This document shows, piece after piece, positions 7,558 through 15,089 of a DNA stretch of 31,238 nucleotides. The notes below the pieces were generated by a model, which ran no database searches, had not been told where the DNA came from, and saw nothing but the letters and a program-made list of their open reading frames with translations. Origin of the DNA: Bacteroidales bacterium UBA6244. GTDB taxonomy: Bacteria; Bacteroidota; Bacteroidia; Bacteroidales; F082. The translations under genes were made by a program, and so were the position numbers. Each line of letters begins with the position of its first letter. The stretch's first letter is position 1. The stretch is taken from assembly GCA_002440885.1 (NCBI GenBank), contig DJVY01000212.1:1-31238 (forward strand). Direction: 5' to 3'.

Positions 7558-8126
7558 TGGCTGGTTGTTATTGTGTACATAACAGCGATTGGTTCTTCGT
7601 TTGTAAACTGACTGCTGCCTGAAAAACCGGCTGATTTTTCCCATTTGTAGGTAAGCATGTGGCCTTTATTAACTCCGAGACCTGTAAAGCAGCTGCCTAT
7701 ATCGATTATGATGTTCTGTGAGTTGGCTGAAAGGGTGATCTCTCCAACTGATTTGCCCGTTTTACCTGAGCCAGCACCTGCGTCTTCACTAATAACCAAC
7801 TTCAAAGTAACATCATCAGGTAGTTTCCCTGAACTTATACTTACCGCAATATAGTTGGTAACACCTGGATTTACGATAGAGGAATAATTTATCCAGGTTT
7901 GGTTTTTCATGCCGGGTGAAATTATTTGCTCCACGTTGCCAGGGGTGTGCGTTGAATAACTATAGGTAATGATACTTTTGTTGTCGGTTTCGAAATTTAT
8001 GAGAGAAACAGGCGGAATATCCATTACAAGATTTATCTCGGTAGTAGGCGGAGTCTGCCCCCATATATGGCTTCCCCAAGCAATAAATGTAAGCTCAAGC
8101 AGTAAAAATGAAATATTTTTGCGCAC
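7554..8126 (-). CDS. Small secreted fibre-subunit-like protein A, non-ATG start
   Basis: About 190 residues. There is no in-frame ATG before the mature region: the frame is closed by TAA 18 bases before the TTG at 8129, and the only plausible starts are TTG (8129) or GTG (8126). I chose GTG because it gives a typical signal peptide, MRKNISFLLLELTFIAWG, cleaved near WGQ. The mature part has the alternating N-terminus I-N-L-V-M-D-I-P-P-V-S-L-I and the shared signature G-S-C-F-T-G, L-G-V-N-K-G-H-M-L-T-Y-K-W, ending Y-T-I-T. It is the first structural gene after the two-component pair, about 110 bases downstream of the response regulator, and its stop overlaps subunit B's start. Confidence 0.7.
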   Translation of the reverse strand: MRKNISFLLLELTFIAWGSHIWGQTPPTTEINLVMDIPPVSLINFETDNKSIITYSYSTHTPGNVEQIISPGMKNQTWINYSSIVNPGVTNYIAVSISSGKLPDDVTLKLVISEDAGAGSGKTGKSVGEITLSANSQNIIIDIGSCFTGLGVNKGHMLTYKWEKSAGFSGSSQFTNEEPIAVMYTITTSQ

Positions 8127-8182
8127 CAAGATAAAGATTACTTATAAAAAAGGTAAAATTAACTTATTGCTAAAGAAACCAG

Positions 8183-8227
8183 TTAGGTGCTTTGCTGATT
8201 TTTAGGTGCAAAACACTGATTTTTGCA
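8183..8227. promoter_or_regulatory. Cluster of direct and inverted repeats upstream of subunit A
   Basis: Two copies of TTAGGTGC (8183-8190 and 8202-8209) are 19 bases apart, and two copies of CTGATTTTT (8195-8203 and 8216-8224) are 21 bases apart, so each pair is spaced about two helical turns. TGCAAAA/TTTTGCA (8207-8213 and 8221-8227) also forms an inverted repeat with a 7-base loop. This is the only gap between the response regulator gene and the structural genes, and is a plausible operator for that LuxR-type regulator. As a terminator it is weak because no U-run follows on the minus strand. Confidence 0.4.
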
Positions 8228-8238
8228 TCAGGCAGCCT

Positions 8239-8889
8239 TTATTCCCACAGGGAGACCAAACCTTTTTTTAAAGCGTATTTCACCATGTCTGCAGTAGTGT
8301 TTAGGTTTAGCTTCTCGCTAATGTGTTGCTTATGAGTTCCAACCGTTTTCACACTGATAAATAATAAGTCTGCTATTTCTCTACTTGTTTTTCCCTCTGC
8401 AATCATTTTCAAGACCTCCATTTCACGGTCGGAGAGTTTGGTGTCATCCGAACTTGGTTGTTTTTGCTTACCAATATAATCATGTATTACCACCTCAGTT
8501 ATCATTTCACTCAAGTATTTTTTGCCGGCATAAACAGTGTTAATGGCTTCAATCAGTTCATCATAGGTGCAATTCTTAAAAAGATAGGCAAAAGCGCCGG
8601 CTTCCAACATGCGCTTGATAAAGTGGTTTTCTGAATGCATCGTGAGACCGATAACTTTAATGGTAGGTGCTTCTACACTTAAAATACCCGTTGCTTCAAT
8701 GCCGCTGATGAGAGGCATGACGATATCCATAATAACAATGTCGGGATGTAGTTTTAATGTTTTTTCGATGACTTGTTTTCCGTCATCGGCTTGTCCTACA
8801 ATTTCAATTTCTTCATTTCCAGACAATAAATTAATCAATCCTTCTCTGAAAAGCTGGTGATCGTCGGCAATAAGAATTTTAATTGACAT
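8239..8889 (-). CDS. NarL/FixJ-type response regulator with LuxR helix-turn-helix
   Basis: 216 residues. Residues 1-125 are a receiver with D9-D10, phosphoacceptor D55 (V-I-M-D), T83 and K105 all in the expected places. Residues about 150-212 are a LuxR-type HTH (L-S-D-R-E-M-E-V-L, then I-A-D-L-L-F-I-S-V-K-T-V-G-T-H). The family binds DNA as a dimer after phosphorylation. The gene begins two bases after the stop of the hybrid kinase and sits immediately upstream of the fibre-like locus on the same strand, so it most likely responds to that kinase and controls the downstream genes; the repeats at 8183-8227 are candidate binding sites. Confidence 0.92.
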   Translation of the reverse strand: MSIKILIADDHQLFREGLINLLSGNEEIEIVGQADDGKQVIEKTLKLHPDIVIMDIVMPLISGIEATGILSVEAPTIKVIGLTMHSENHFIKRMLEAGAFAYLFKNCTYDELIEAINTVYAGKKYLSEMITEVVIHDYIGKQKQPSSDDTKLSDREMEVLKMIAEGKTSREIADLLFISVKTVGTHKQHISEKLNLNTTADMVKYALKKGLVSLWE

Positions 8890-8891
8890 GA

Positions 8892-10406
8892 TTATTTCTG
8901 TTTTTGAGGTATTTTTATATGAACTGTTGTTCCGATTTTCGGAGAGGAGGAAATGTTTATCGTGCCTTTCATCGAGTCAATCTTTTCATGAATACTGAAA
9001 AGTCCGTAACCTCTTTTCTTTCCTCCGCTACTTTTTTCGAAACCATTGCCGTCATCAGAAACGGAAAAATGATGAAAGATTTTATCTTTGGTAATTGTGA
9101 CATCAATACGACTGGCATTGGCATGTTTTATGGCATTTAAGAGTAGTTCGCTTATTATTCTGTATATTAATATTCTGGTATCATTGGTCAGGTTTAGTTG
9201 TTTTATGGTGCAATTTAACATAGTCTTGATCCCATGTTTACTGCTAATGCTGTCAAGTTTCCACCTTATCGCGGCTACAAGTCCGAGCTCATAAAGGATT
9301 GGTGGGCTTAGATCGTAGGTCAGCGATCGCGATTGATTTATGGCTTCGTTGATGTAATCAGAGGAATCCTGAATAATTTTGTAGATATCATCGGGTAAAT
9401 TTTTTCCTGCTAAGGATGATAAATTAATGTGCGCAATCGACAACAACTGACCGATGCCATCGTGCAAATAGCCTGCAATTCTGCGTCTCTCCTTTTCCTC
9501 CGACAGTATTAATTTCGAATTCACTATTTTTAATTCGCGCTGATATTTGTTAATTTTTATCAGGCTGTCTTGAAGTATCTTGTCAGCGTGTTTGCGTTTT
9601 GTGATATCCTGAGTCATTCCCCTGTATCCTGCGAACATCCCGTTATCGTCGAAAATTGGAAATCCACTCAACATAAGCCACTTATCCTTCCCGGATTTAC
9701 TTGTGCACTGGAACTCGAAGTCGGTGAAATGCTTTTTTTTGTTGAAAATATCAAGTGTCGTATTTTTCTTTGTTAAGTCAACTCCGTTCTCGGGAAAATC
9801 GAACAAGCGCCTCACATGTAGTATCTGAGTGTAATCAATGCCAAGGATTTGCTCTACAACTTCGCTAACATAGGTGTACCTGCCTTCATTGTCGATTTCC
9901 CAGAAGAAAGATTGGGCATATTCTGAGATTTGTGAAATCCTGCTCTGGTACATGTTGAATTCAATAAACTGATTCCTAATCGAAATCTCCAAGTTTTTGT
10001 TTTGAGCTCTGAGCTTGTCTTCTGCACTCTTTATCCTCATCAATACCCGTACTTGGCTGATGAGCTCAGCGTTATCAAATGGTTTTGTGATAAATGCCTC
10101 AGCTCCAAGCTCAAGTCCTTTAATTCTGTTCTCAGTATCATGTCCAAGCGCCGAGACCAGTAGAATTGGAATGTTTTTGGTAAGGTTATCGTTTTTCAGC
10201 TCTTGACATACCTCAAATCCATTCATGCCAGGCATTACAATGTCGAGTAAAATGACTTCTGGTAATTCTTTTTTTGCCAAAGCAACGCCCTCCTCACCTG
10301 ATTTGGCTGTAATGACTGTGCAGCCAGGTATCCTGTGAGTTATGTTGGCCTGAATAAGAATCAGCAACGATGGATTGTCGTCTATTGCCAGAATTTTTTT
10401 TGCCAT
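8892..10406 (-). CDS. Hybrid sensor: receiver-PAS-HisKA_3-type histidine kinase
   Basis: About 504 residues from the ATG at 10406, which has AAGGA seven bases upstream; an in-frame ATG at 10421 and a TTG at 10430 fall within or right at the -7 element and are less likely. Layout: receiver about 1-125 (D9, D10, D55, K108-type T-K-P), a linker, PAS/PAC about 160-270 (ending Q-D-I-T-K-R-K), dimerisation helices with the HisKA_3 motif R-I-A-G-Y-L-H-D-G-I-G (H315), and a HATPase domain about 400-504 (E-L-L-L-N-A-I-K-H-A-N-A-S; D-D-G-N-G-F; G-Y-G-L-F-S-I). No transmembrane helix or signal peptide is seen, so it is a cytoplasmic kinase of the NarX/DegS family. An input receiver at the N-terminus suggests it is fed by another kinase. 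It pairs with the LuxR regulator two bases downstream. Confidence 0.92.
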   Translation of the reverse strand: MAKKILAIDDNPSLLILIQANITHRIPGCTVITAKSGEEGVALAKKELPEVILLDIVMPGMNGFEVCQELKNDNLTKNIPILLVSALGHDTENRIKGLELGAEAFITKPFDNAELISQVRVLMRIKSAEDKLRAQNKNLEISIRNQFIEFNMYQSRISQISEYAQSFFWEIDNEGRYTYVSEVVEQILGIDYTQILHVRRLFDFPENGVDLTKKNTTLDIFNKKKHFTDFEFQCTSKSGKDKWLMLSGFPIFDDNGMFAGYRGMTQDITKRKHADKILQDSLIKINKYQRELKIVNSKLILSEEKERRRIAGYLHDGIGQLLSIAHINLSSLAGKNLPDDIYKIIQDSSDYINEAINQSRSLTYDLSPPILYELGLVAAIRWKLDSISSKHGIKTMLNCTIKQLNLTNDTRILIYRIISELLLNAIKHANASRIDVTITKDKIFHHFSVSDDGNGFEKSSGGKKRGYGLFSIHEKIDSMKGTINISSSPKIGTTVHIKIPQKQK

Positions 10407-10427
10407 CTTGATTTCCTTCATGGTGGT

Positions 10428-10435
10428 CAAATATA
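10428..10435 (-). promoter_or_regulatory. Candidate -7 element of the sensor kinase operon
   Basis: TATATTTG on the minus strand matches TAnnTTTG exactly. It ends 21 bases before the ATG chosen for the kinase. No good -33 TTG is seen at the usual distance. It would drive the kinase-regulator pair and possibly the fibre-like genes. Confidence 0.5.
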
Positions 10436-10492
10436 CAGTTATTATTCATTGGTCATGCGTTTGTTAATACCGTCTCTTAAAAATTTCTTTTG

Positions 10493-10500
10493 TATTTTCG
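10493..10500 (+). promoter_or_regulatory. Possible -7 element for the CopD-like gene
   Basis: TATTTTCG followed by GCGC resembles the TAnnTTTG element (one mismatch) and is 23 bases before the chosen ATG at 10523. It is divergent from the kinase promoter, 57 bases away. Confidence 0.35.
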
Positions 10501-10522
10501 GCGCAAATTTAATTCAGATATT

Positions 10523-11014
10523 ATGCAGAATCCTGTATTGTTGTTTTCGTTTGATTTCATACACCTTATGGCCACTGTGGCTTGGATAGGTGGATTGTTT
10601 TTCAATTTTTTGGTGGTGATGCCATCGGTGTCAAAAACCCTCGATCCGGCTACTGCTGGCAGATTGATGGGGGTTTTGTTTAAACGCGTGAGGGTGTTGG
10701 TCTATGTATCACTACTGGTTTTATTTGTAACAGGCATCCCAATGAAGATTTCCAGCCCTTATTACGTTGCCATCATCAACTTCGATACGGCATGGGAAAC
10801 GGTGAGTTTTGTCAAACATGTGCTGGTGGCTTTTATGGCCTTGTCTGCCTTCTACTCCTTTGAAGTGCTCATGCCGCAGGTAAAGAAACTTGCGATGCAG
10901 GGTGGGTCAGAAAAACTGCCTGCTTTGCGTAAACGCCAGGCTTTGCTGGGCGGACTTTCCTTTGTGCTGGGCATCTTGGTGGTCTTTTTATCGACCATGA
11001 TGAGGTATCTTTAA
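10523..11014 (+). CDS. CopD-like four-helix integral membrane protein
   Basis: 163 residues from the ATG at 10523 (M-Q-N-P-V-L-L-F-S-F); the open frame extends upstream to 10490 but those codons overlap the candidate promoter. Four hydrophobic helices are evident, with a histidine in helix 1 (F-I-H-L-M-A-T-V-A-W-I-G-G) and another in helix 3 (V-K-H-V-L-V-A). The H-x8-G-G and K-H placement resembles the CopD/DUF2269-like membrane family, some members of which are linked to copper handling or haem. The gene ends 34 bases before the cysteine desulfurase-like gene on the same strand, so they probably share a transcript. Substrate is unknown. Confidence 0.6.
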   Translation: MQNPVLLFSFDFIHLMATVAWIGGLFFNFLVVMPSVSKTLDPATAGRLMGVLFKRVRVLVYVSLLVLFVTGIPMKISSPYYVAIINFDTAWETVSFVKHVLVAFMALSAFYSFEVLMPQVKKLAMQGGSEKLPALRKRQALLGGLSFVLGILVVFLSTMMRYL

Positions 11015-11048
11015 TAAAAATAATGTGCATCCATTAACACTAAACTCT

Positions 11049-12281
11049 ATGTCAACATCCGATATTAACTTTGTACGCCAACAGTTCCCCGCACTAACTA
11101 ATGGATTTGCTTTTTTCGATAATGCCGGAGGTAGTCAGGTTCCGGTTCAGGTAGCCAACAAAATCAGCCATTATCTGCTACATTCCAACGTGCAGTTGGG
11201 AGCTTCTTACCGGATCTCCAAGCAGTCGGAAGCAATGGTTGCAACGGCCTCCGGTTTGTGGGCGCAGGCCATCAATGCCGCTGATCCTGCCGAAATTGTG
11301 ATGGGCTCCTCTTCCACGGCCTTGTTACAAAACCTTGCCCGATCGCTGGCGCATTACTTTAAACCTGGTGATGAGGTCATTGTAACCAACTGCGATCATG
11401 AAGCCAATATTGGTCCCTGGCTGGGATTAGAGGAGGCTGGTATTGTAATAAAAACCTGGAAGATAAATCCGGATTCCTTTCAGCTTGAATTAGAGGAGTT
11501 AGGCAAATTGATGACCTCAAAAACGCGCCTGGTGGCTTTTACTCATGTGTCCAATATTTTGGGAAGCATTAATCCTGTGGAAGAGATTACCCGGTTTATA
11601 CACGAACGGGGGGCATTGGTTTGTGTAGATGGAGTAGCCTTTGCTCCTCATCGTCAGGTAGATGTAAAAAAATGGGATGTTGATTTTTATGTATTTAGTT
11701 TTTACAAAGTGTTTGGGCCGCATTATGCTCTGCTTTATGGAAGGCATGCGCTATTGAGCCAATTACCGGGCATCAATCATTATTTTATCGCGAGGGAGGA
11801 TGTGCCGTATAAATTGCAGCCTGGTAATGTAAATTTTGAGTTGACGGTTGGTAGTACGGGCATCATTGATTACCTGGATACCGTTTTCGCTCAACATTTC
11901 GAAGTGAGTACATGGGATTTGTTTTCGCGACTTAAGCAGGTTTTCGATCTTTTTACTGAACACGAAGAACAATTGACTCGCCGCTTTCTGGAGTTTCTCA
12001 CCAGTAAAAAAAATATCCGATTGATAGGTTCTGTAGAATTCAGTAGGGAAGTCCGCGTTCCCACTTTTTCGTTTGTTGTCGAAAACATCAAGAGCAGTGT
12101 TATACCACCACAGGTTGATGGTTACGATATCGGGATCAGATGGGGCGATTTTTATGCCCGCAGACTAATCAACGACCTCGGCCTCTCCGATGTTGATGGC
12201 GTGGTTCGCGTTAGCATGGTACACTACAATACTGTTGAAGAAGTGGACAGATTGATTCGTGTTCTCGATCGGATACTCTAA
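11049..12281 (+). CDS. Cysteine desulfurase-like aminotransferase class V enzyme
   Basis: 410 residues from the ATG at 11049 (M-S-T-S-D-I-N-F-V-R); the frame also opens at a GTG at 11025, which I consider less likely. It has the fold-type I PLP signature: F-F-D-N-A-G-G-S near residue 25, the H-E-A-N segment that stacks on PLP (N-C-D-H-E-A-N-I-G-P-W), V-C-V-D-G-V-A-F-A-P-H and the PLP lysine in Y-V-F-S-F-Y-K-V-F-G-P-H. It resembles the VC1184-type cysteine desulfurase-like subfamily rather than housekeeping IscS or SufS, because no sufBCD or iscU neighbours are present. The biological substrate is not predictable from the sequence. The gene lies 34 bases after the CopD-like gene. Confidence 0.85.
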   Translation: MSTSDINFVRQQFPALTNGFAFFDNAGGSQVPVQVANKISHYLLHSNVQLGASYRISKQSEAMVATASGLWAQAINAADPAEIVMGSSSTALLQNLARSLAHYFKPGDEVIVTNCDHEANIGPWLGLEEAGIVIKTWKINPDSFQLELEELGKLMTSKTRLVAFTHVSNILGSINPVEEITRFIHERGALVCVDGVAFAPHRQVDVKKWDVDFYVFSFYKVFGPHYALLYGRHALLSQLPGINHYFIAREDVPYKLQPGNVNFELTVGSTGIIDYLDTVFAQHFEVSTWDLFSRLKQVFDLFTEHEEQLTRRFLEFLTSKKNIRLIGSVEFSREVRVPTFSFVVENIKSSVIPPQVDGYDIGIRWGDFYARRLINDLGLSDVDGVVRVSMVHYNTVEEVDRLIRVLDRIL

Positions 12282-12304
12282 TTGATCAGATTAACTGATT
12301 AATT
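12280..12304 (+). terminator. Weak hairpin overlapping the stop of the desulfurase-like gene
   Basis: AATTGATCAG (12280-12289) pairs with CTGATTAATT (12295-12304), ten base pairs in RNA including one G-U, with a 5-base loop. It begins at the stop codon of the plus-strand gene. No U-run follows, so termination would be inefficient. Confidence 0.3.
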
Positions 12305-12358
12305 GCCAATACACTGTGTGTGATCCATTTCGTTATGCACGGTTATTTTTGTGATCAA

Positions 12359-12379
12359 AATCAAGCAGCCGGCTTGATT
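12359..12379 (-). terminator. Hairpin ending the cytochrome-SDR-GH13-HsmA operon
   Basis: A perfect 8-bp inverted repeat AATCAAGC/GCTTGATT with a 5-base loop, seven bases after the stop of the minus-strand gene at 12386. In the minus direction the stem runs into TTTT, a modest U-tract. It also separates this operon from the convergent plus-strand genes. Confidence 0.6.
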
Positions 12380-12385
12380 AGTGAG

Positions 12386-12766
12386 CTAATTGAACATAAC
12401 CAAAAGTCCGCCGGTTACAAAAGCAATTACCCACCAAAGGTAGGCATAGCGGCTGAACTTATGCAATGGGTTCGGAACAGTGGCATTTATTCCTGATTTA
12501 AACAAAAGCCGCCACATGAGCAAGGTGTCGGTTAACATACCCAGCAGAGATGAATACCCAATTAGTCCATGCAGGGTAAACCCTCCTTTGTTTGATCCAA
12601 TGATCATAAAGGCTGTAGCGGTGATGTCGAGCAGGATGCCCAGGGTGAGAAAGAGAATAACCAAAAGACTGATTTTTTTTGTTCTTTGTTCGGTGATGAT
12701 ACCGATGGAGTAAGCTGCTAAGGCGAAGAATACGATTATCGTACCAGTTTGTAAGTAGATGTTCAT
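12386..12766 (-). CDS. Small four-helix membrane protein, HsmA/TIGR03987-like
   Basis: 126 residues with four hydrophobic helices and the features of the small HsmA/TIGR03987 family: an N-terminal helix followed by E-Q-R-T-K-K, a helix with L-D-I-T-A-T-A-F-M-I, H-G-L-I-G-Y-S in the third, and a final aromatic-rich helix Y-L-W-W-V-I-A-F. The biochemical role of this family is not established as far as I know. It starts 29 bases after the GH13 gene ends, consistent with it being the last gene in a four-gene operon ended by the hairpin at 12359-12379. Confidence 0.6.
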   Translation of the reverse strand: MNIYLQTGTIIVFFALAAYSIGIITEQRTKKISLLVILFLTLGILLDITATAFMIIGSNKGGFTLHGLIGYSSLLGMLTDTLLMWRLLFKSGINATVPNPLHKFSRYAYLWWVIAFVTGGLLVMFN

Positions 12767-12795
12767 TGTTCTGCAATAATTAGTTTAATTTGATT

Positions 12796-14214
12796 TTATT
12801 TGGCGGTATGATGAAACAAAACCAGATAGTCCCATGGTTTCAGGCTAAAACTATCGTAGTTGTTAAGCTCGATACTTTTTTCGCCAAATAAGTCGGTATA
12901 AGAGCCTGAAAACCGATCTGTTTTTAGGGTAACCTCCACAGGCTGGTCACTAAAGTTAATTATTGACAGCATTTTGTCTCCGTTCTTTTCCCTGTAAAAC
13001 GAAATCACCTGATCCATCTTATCGTTGTACACCCTGATCATCTCTCCACCGTTTGCACCATTCCAAAGGGCTTGGTTTTGGTGTTTCAGCGCGAACAGTT
13101 TTTTGTAGAGGATTTCATTTTCATGTGTTTGCCACACAATCGGGTCTTTGTCGAAGAAGGCAAGCGACTTGTCGAGACCAGCTTCCTGCCCGCTGTAAAC
13201 AAGTGGCATGCCGTTTACCGTGGCGGTGAGCACCATAGCGGCGTGTAGCCCTGCTCCGAAATTGGTATACTGTGTCCCTTCCCATGCATTTTTGTCGTGG
13301 TTGTCGGTGAAAGTCATTCGGTATCCATCTTTCGGGAAAGTGCTAACATCGTGTGCCATGTATTCAATTAACGGCCCGAGTGATTTTTTACCCGTTGCGG
13401 CGTTGTGCATCTTTTCCCACAGACTCCATGAATAGGTCATGTCGAAGGCTTTTTTATGCAGATCGCGCGATTCCCACTCGGCAAGCATAAATACAGGTTT
13501 GATGCTGTCGAGCGAAGCCCGTGCCGTTTCCCAAAAGTCGATGGGGATAAATCCCGCCACATCGCAACGGTATCCATCGATGTTGGTTTCCTTAACCCAG
13601 TATTTCAGTGCTTCGGTCATGTATTGCCGCATGGCAGGTTGCTCAAAATCAAATTCGATGATGTCGTCCCAGTCGTACCAAGGCGTCGGCTGGAAGTTGC
13701 CTTCCGGCGACTTGCTGTACCATTCAGGATGCTCTGTTACCAGATAATTGTCCCACGCCGAATGATTGGCCACCCAGTCGATGATGACATACATGCCCAG
13801 CTCGTGAATTTTATTTACCAGATGTTTGAAGTCGTCCATCGTGCCGAATTCAGGGTTTATCCCGTAATAGTCTTTTACCGAATAAAAACTGCCCATGCTG
13901 CCTTTTCTGTTTTTCTCGCCAATAGGTTGTATCGGCATCAGCCAGAGGATGTCAATTCCCATTTCTTTCAAACGGGGCAGATGGTCTTCAAAAGCACGGA
14001 ATGTGCCTGCTTCTGTGTACTGCCTGAGGTTTACTTCATAAATGGTAGCGTTTTTGCTCCATTCGGGATGGGTGATTTCTACATAAGGCCTGGGAGCGTA
14101 GCTCAGGTAAGGGGCATTGGTCATGGTAGTTGGTGTTTCATCATTAATATTGCTCTGACATCCGGCAAAGGCCAGCAACAAAGATAAAATGAAAAGTGTA
14201 GAAATAGATTTCAT
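12796..14214 (-). CDS. GH13 alpha-amylase-family lipoprotein
   Basis: 472 residues. A lipoprotein signal peptide ends L-L-A-F-A-G-C with Cys19. The catalytic TIM barrel (about 45-400) carries the GH13 motifs: D-W-V-A-N-H at 146-151, G-Y-R-C-D-V with nucleophile D218, M-L-A-E-W-E with acid/base E246, and F-T-D-N-H-D with D307. The C-terminal 60 residues form the usual beta domain. It would act on starch- or glycogen-type alpha-glucans at the cell envelope. There is no susC/susD pair nearby, so it is not part of a classical starch utilisation locus. It is 34 bases from the SDR gene and 29 from the HsmA-like gene on the same strand. Exact substrate (amylase, neopullulanase-like) cannot be decided. 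Confidence 0.93.
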   Translation of the reverse strand: MKSISTLFILSLLLAFAGCQSNINDETPTTMTNAPYLSYAPRPYVEITHPEWSKNATIYEVNLRQYTEAGTFRAFEDHLPRLKEMGIDILWLMPIQPIGEKNRKGSMGSFYSVKDYYGINPEFGTMDDFKHLVNKIHELGMYVIIDWVANHSAWDNYLVTEHPEWYSKSPEGNFQPTPWYDWDDIIEFDFEQPAMRQYMTEALKYWVKETNIDGYRCDVAGFIPIDFWETARASLDSIKPVFMLAEWESRDLHKKAFDMTYSWSLWEKMHNAATGKKSLGPLIEYMAHDVSTFPKDGYRMTFTDNHDKNAWEGTQYTNFGAGLHAAMVLTATVNGMPLVYSGQEAGLDKSLAFFDKDPIVWQTHENEILYKKLFALKHQNQALWNGANGGEMIRVYNDKMDQVISFYREKNGDKMLSIINFSDQPVEVTLKTDRFSGSYTDLFGEKSIELNNYDSFSLKPWDYLVLFHHTAK

Positions 14215-14248
14215 GGTGGTTTAAAGAGTTTATAAAGGTTATTTTTGA

Positions 14249-15049
14249 TTATTTGCGGCCTTTAAAATGATCCATGGTTTTGTAAATACCCAACACCGAA
14301 CCTGTGAACCAGTCGAATAGCCAAATGGGCAACAATCCCTGACTCAGGCGTACGAAATGAACACTCCACGGCATGCTTACATAAATTCGGTTTCGTTCGA
14401 TACCGCGAATAATTTTTCGGGCTGCTTTTTCAGGTTTTAAAATCGGGATTATCGACTTTACCCCATCGAACATGCCCGTGTTGATGTAGTATGGAGTGAC
14501 GGTCGTAACATGTATTTTCCTTTTAAGCAGTTGCATTTCAATGCGCAAGCTGTCCGACCATCCAATCACAGCCCATTTGCTGGCGGCGTACACCGACATG
14601 CGCGGGTTGGAGATAAGTCCTGCCGAGGAGGCGATATTACATACGTTTCCTGAATTGGCGGCCATCATCCCCGGAAGGAATTCGCTGGTGATCAGCATCG
14701 GAGCCTGGCTGTTTATGCTCATAGTAGCATTTATTTCGCTGACGCTGTGCTCGTGAAAATATTTCCCCACTACAACACCGGCATTGTTTATCAGGATATC
14801 GATGTTGCCCACCTGTTGCCTGACTTCCTCCGCGGTTTGCTTGATTTGTTCGGGTGATGACACGTCCACAGCAAAACCATGCACTTCGCCCAGAGGCGAC
14901 AGCTCGGACAGGGTTGTTCGCATGTTTTCGGGATGGATGTCCCAAATAACCAATTCAGCACCGCGCTCGAGTGCCATGCGACCCATGATTTTCCCAATCC
15001 CCGATGCTCCACCGGTGATCAGTACTTTTTTGTTTTGGAATGTTGACAT
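14249..15049 (-). CDS. Short-chain dehydrogenase/reductase (SDR)
   Basis: 266 residues with a complete classical SDR active site: T-G-G-A-S-G-I-G at 12-19 for NAD(P) binding, N-N-A-G at 88-91, Ser141/142, and Y154-A-A-S-K158. The acid W-D-I at 36-38 after strand 2 favours NAD(H). The C-terminal 50 residues (S-M-P-W-S-V-H-F; L-P-I-W-L-F-D-W-F) are hydrophobic and could associate with the membrane, as in retinol/hydroxysteroid-type SDRs. The gene lies 40 bases after the cytochrome gene and 34 before the GH13 gene. The substrate is unknown. Confidence 0.9.
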   Translation of the reverse strand: MSTFQNKKVLITGGASGIGKIMGRMALERGAELVIWDIHPENMRTTLSELSPLGEVHGFAVDVSSPEQIKQTAEEVRQQVGNIDILINNAGVVVGKYFHEHSVSEINATMSINSQAPMLITSEFLPGMMAANSGNVCNIASSAGLISNPRMSVYAASKWAVIGWSDSLRIEMQLLKRKIHVTTVTPYYINTGMFDGVKSIIPILKPEKAARKIIRGIERNRIYVSMPWSVHFVRLSQGLLPIWLFDWFTGSVLGIYKTMDHFKGRK

Positions 15050-15089
15050 TTTTAAATAGTTTAAATATTGTTCGTTGGTAAATTGCTTG

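Noticed and set aside
6982..7644. Start of subunit B at 7644
   Set aside because: The extra N-terminal residues are basic, precede an obvious signal peptide and lie inside subunit A's coding sequence; starts at 7557 or 7548 fit the coupled junction better.
1927..8126. FimA/Mfa-type (type V) pilus for the subunit genes
   Set aside because: Type V pilins are lipoproteins processed by a protease; none of these four has a lipobox and no such assembly proteins are present.
13456..14187. A 243-codon plus-strand open frame
   Set aside because: It is the antisense of the GH13 gene, whose motifs, signal peptide and operon position are all consistent on the minus strand.
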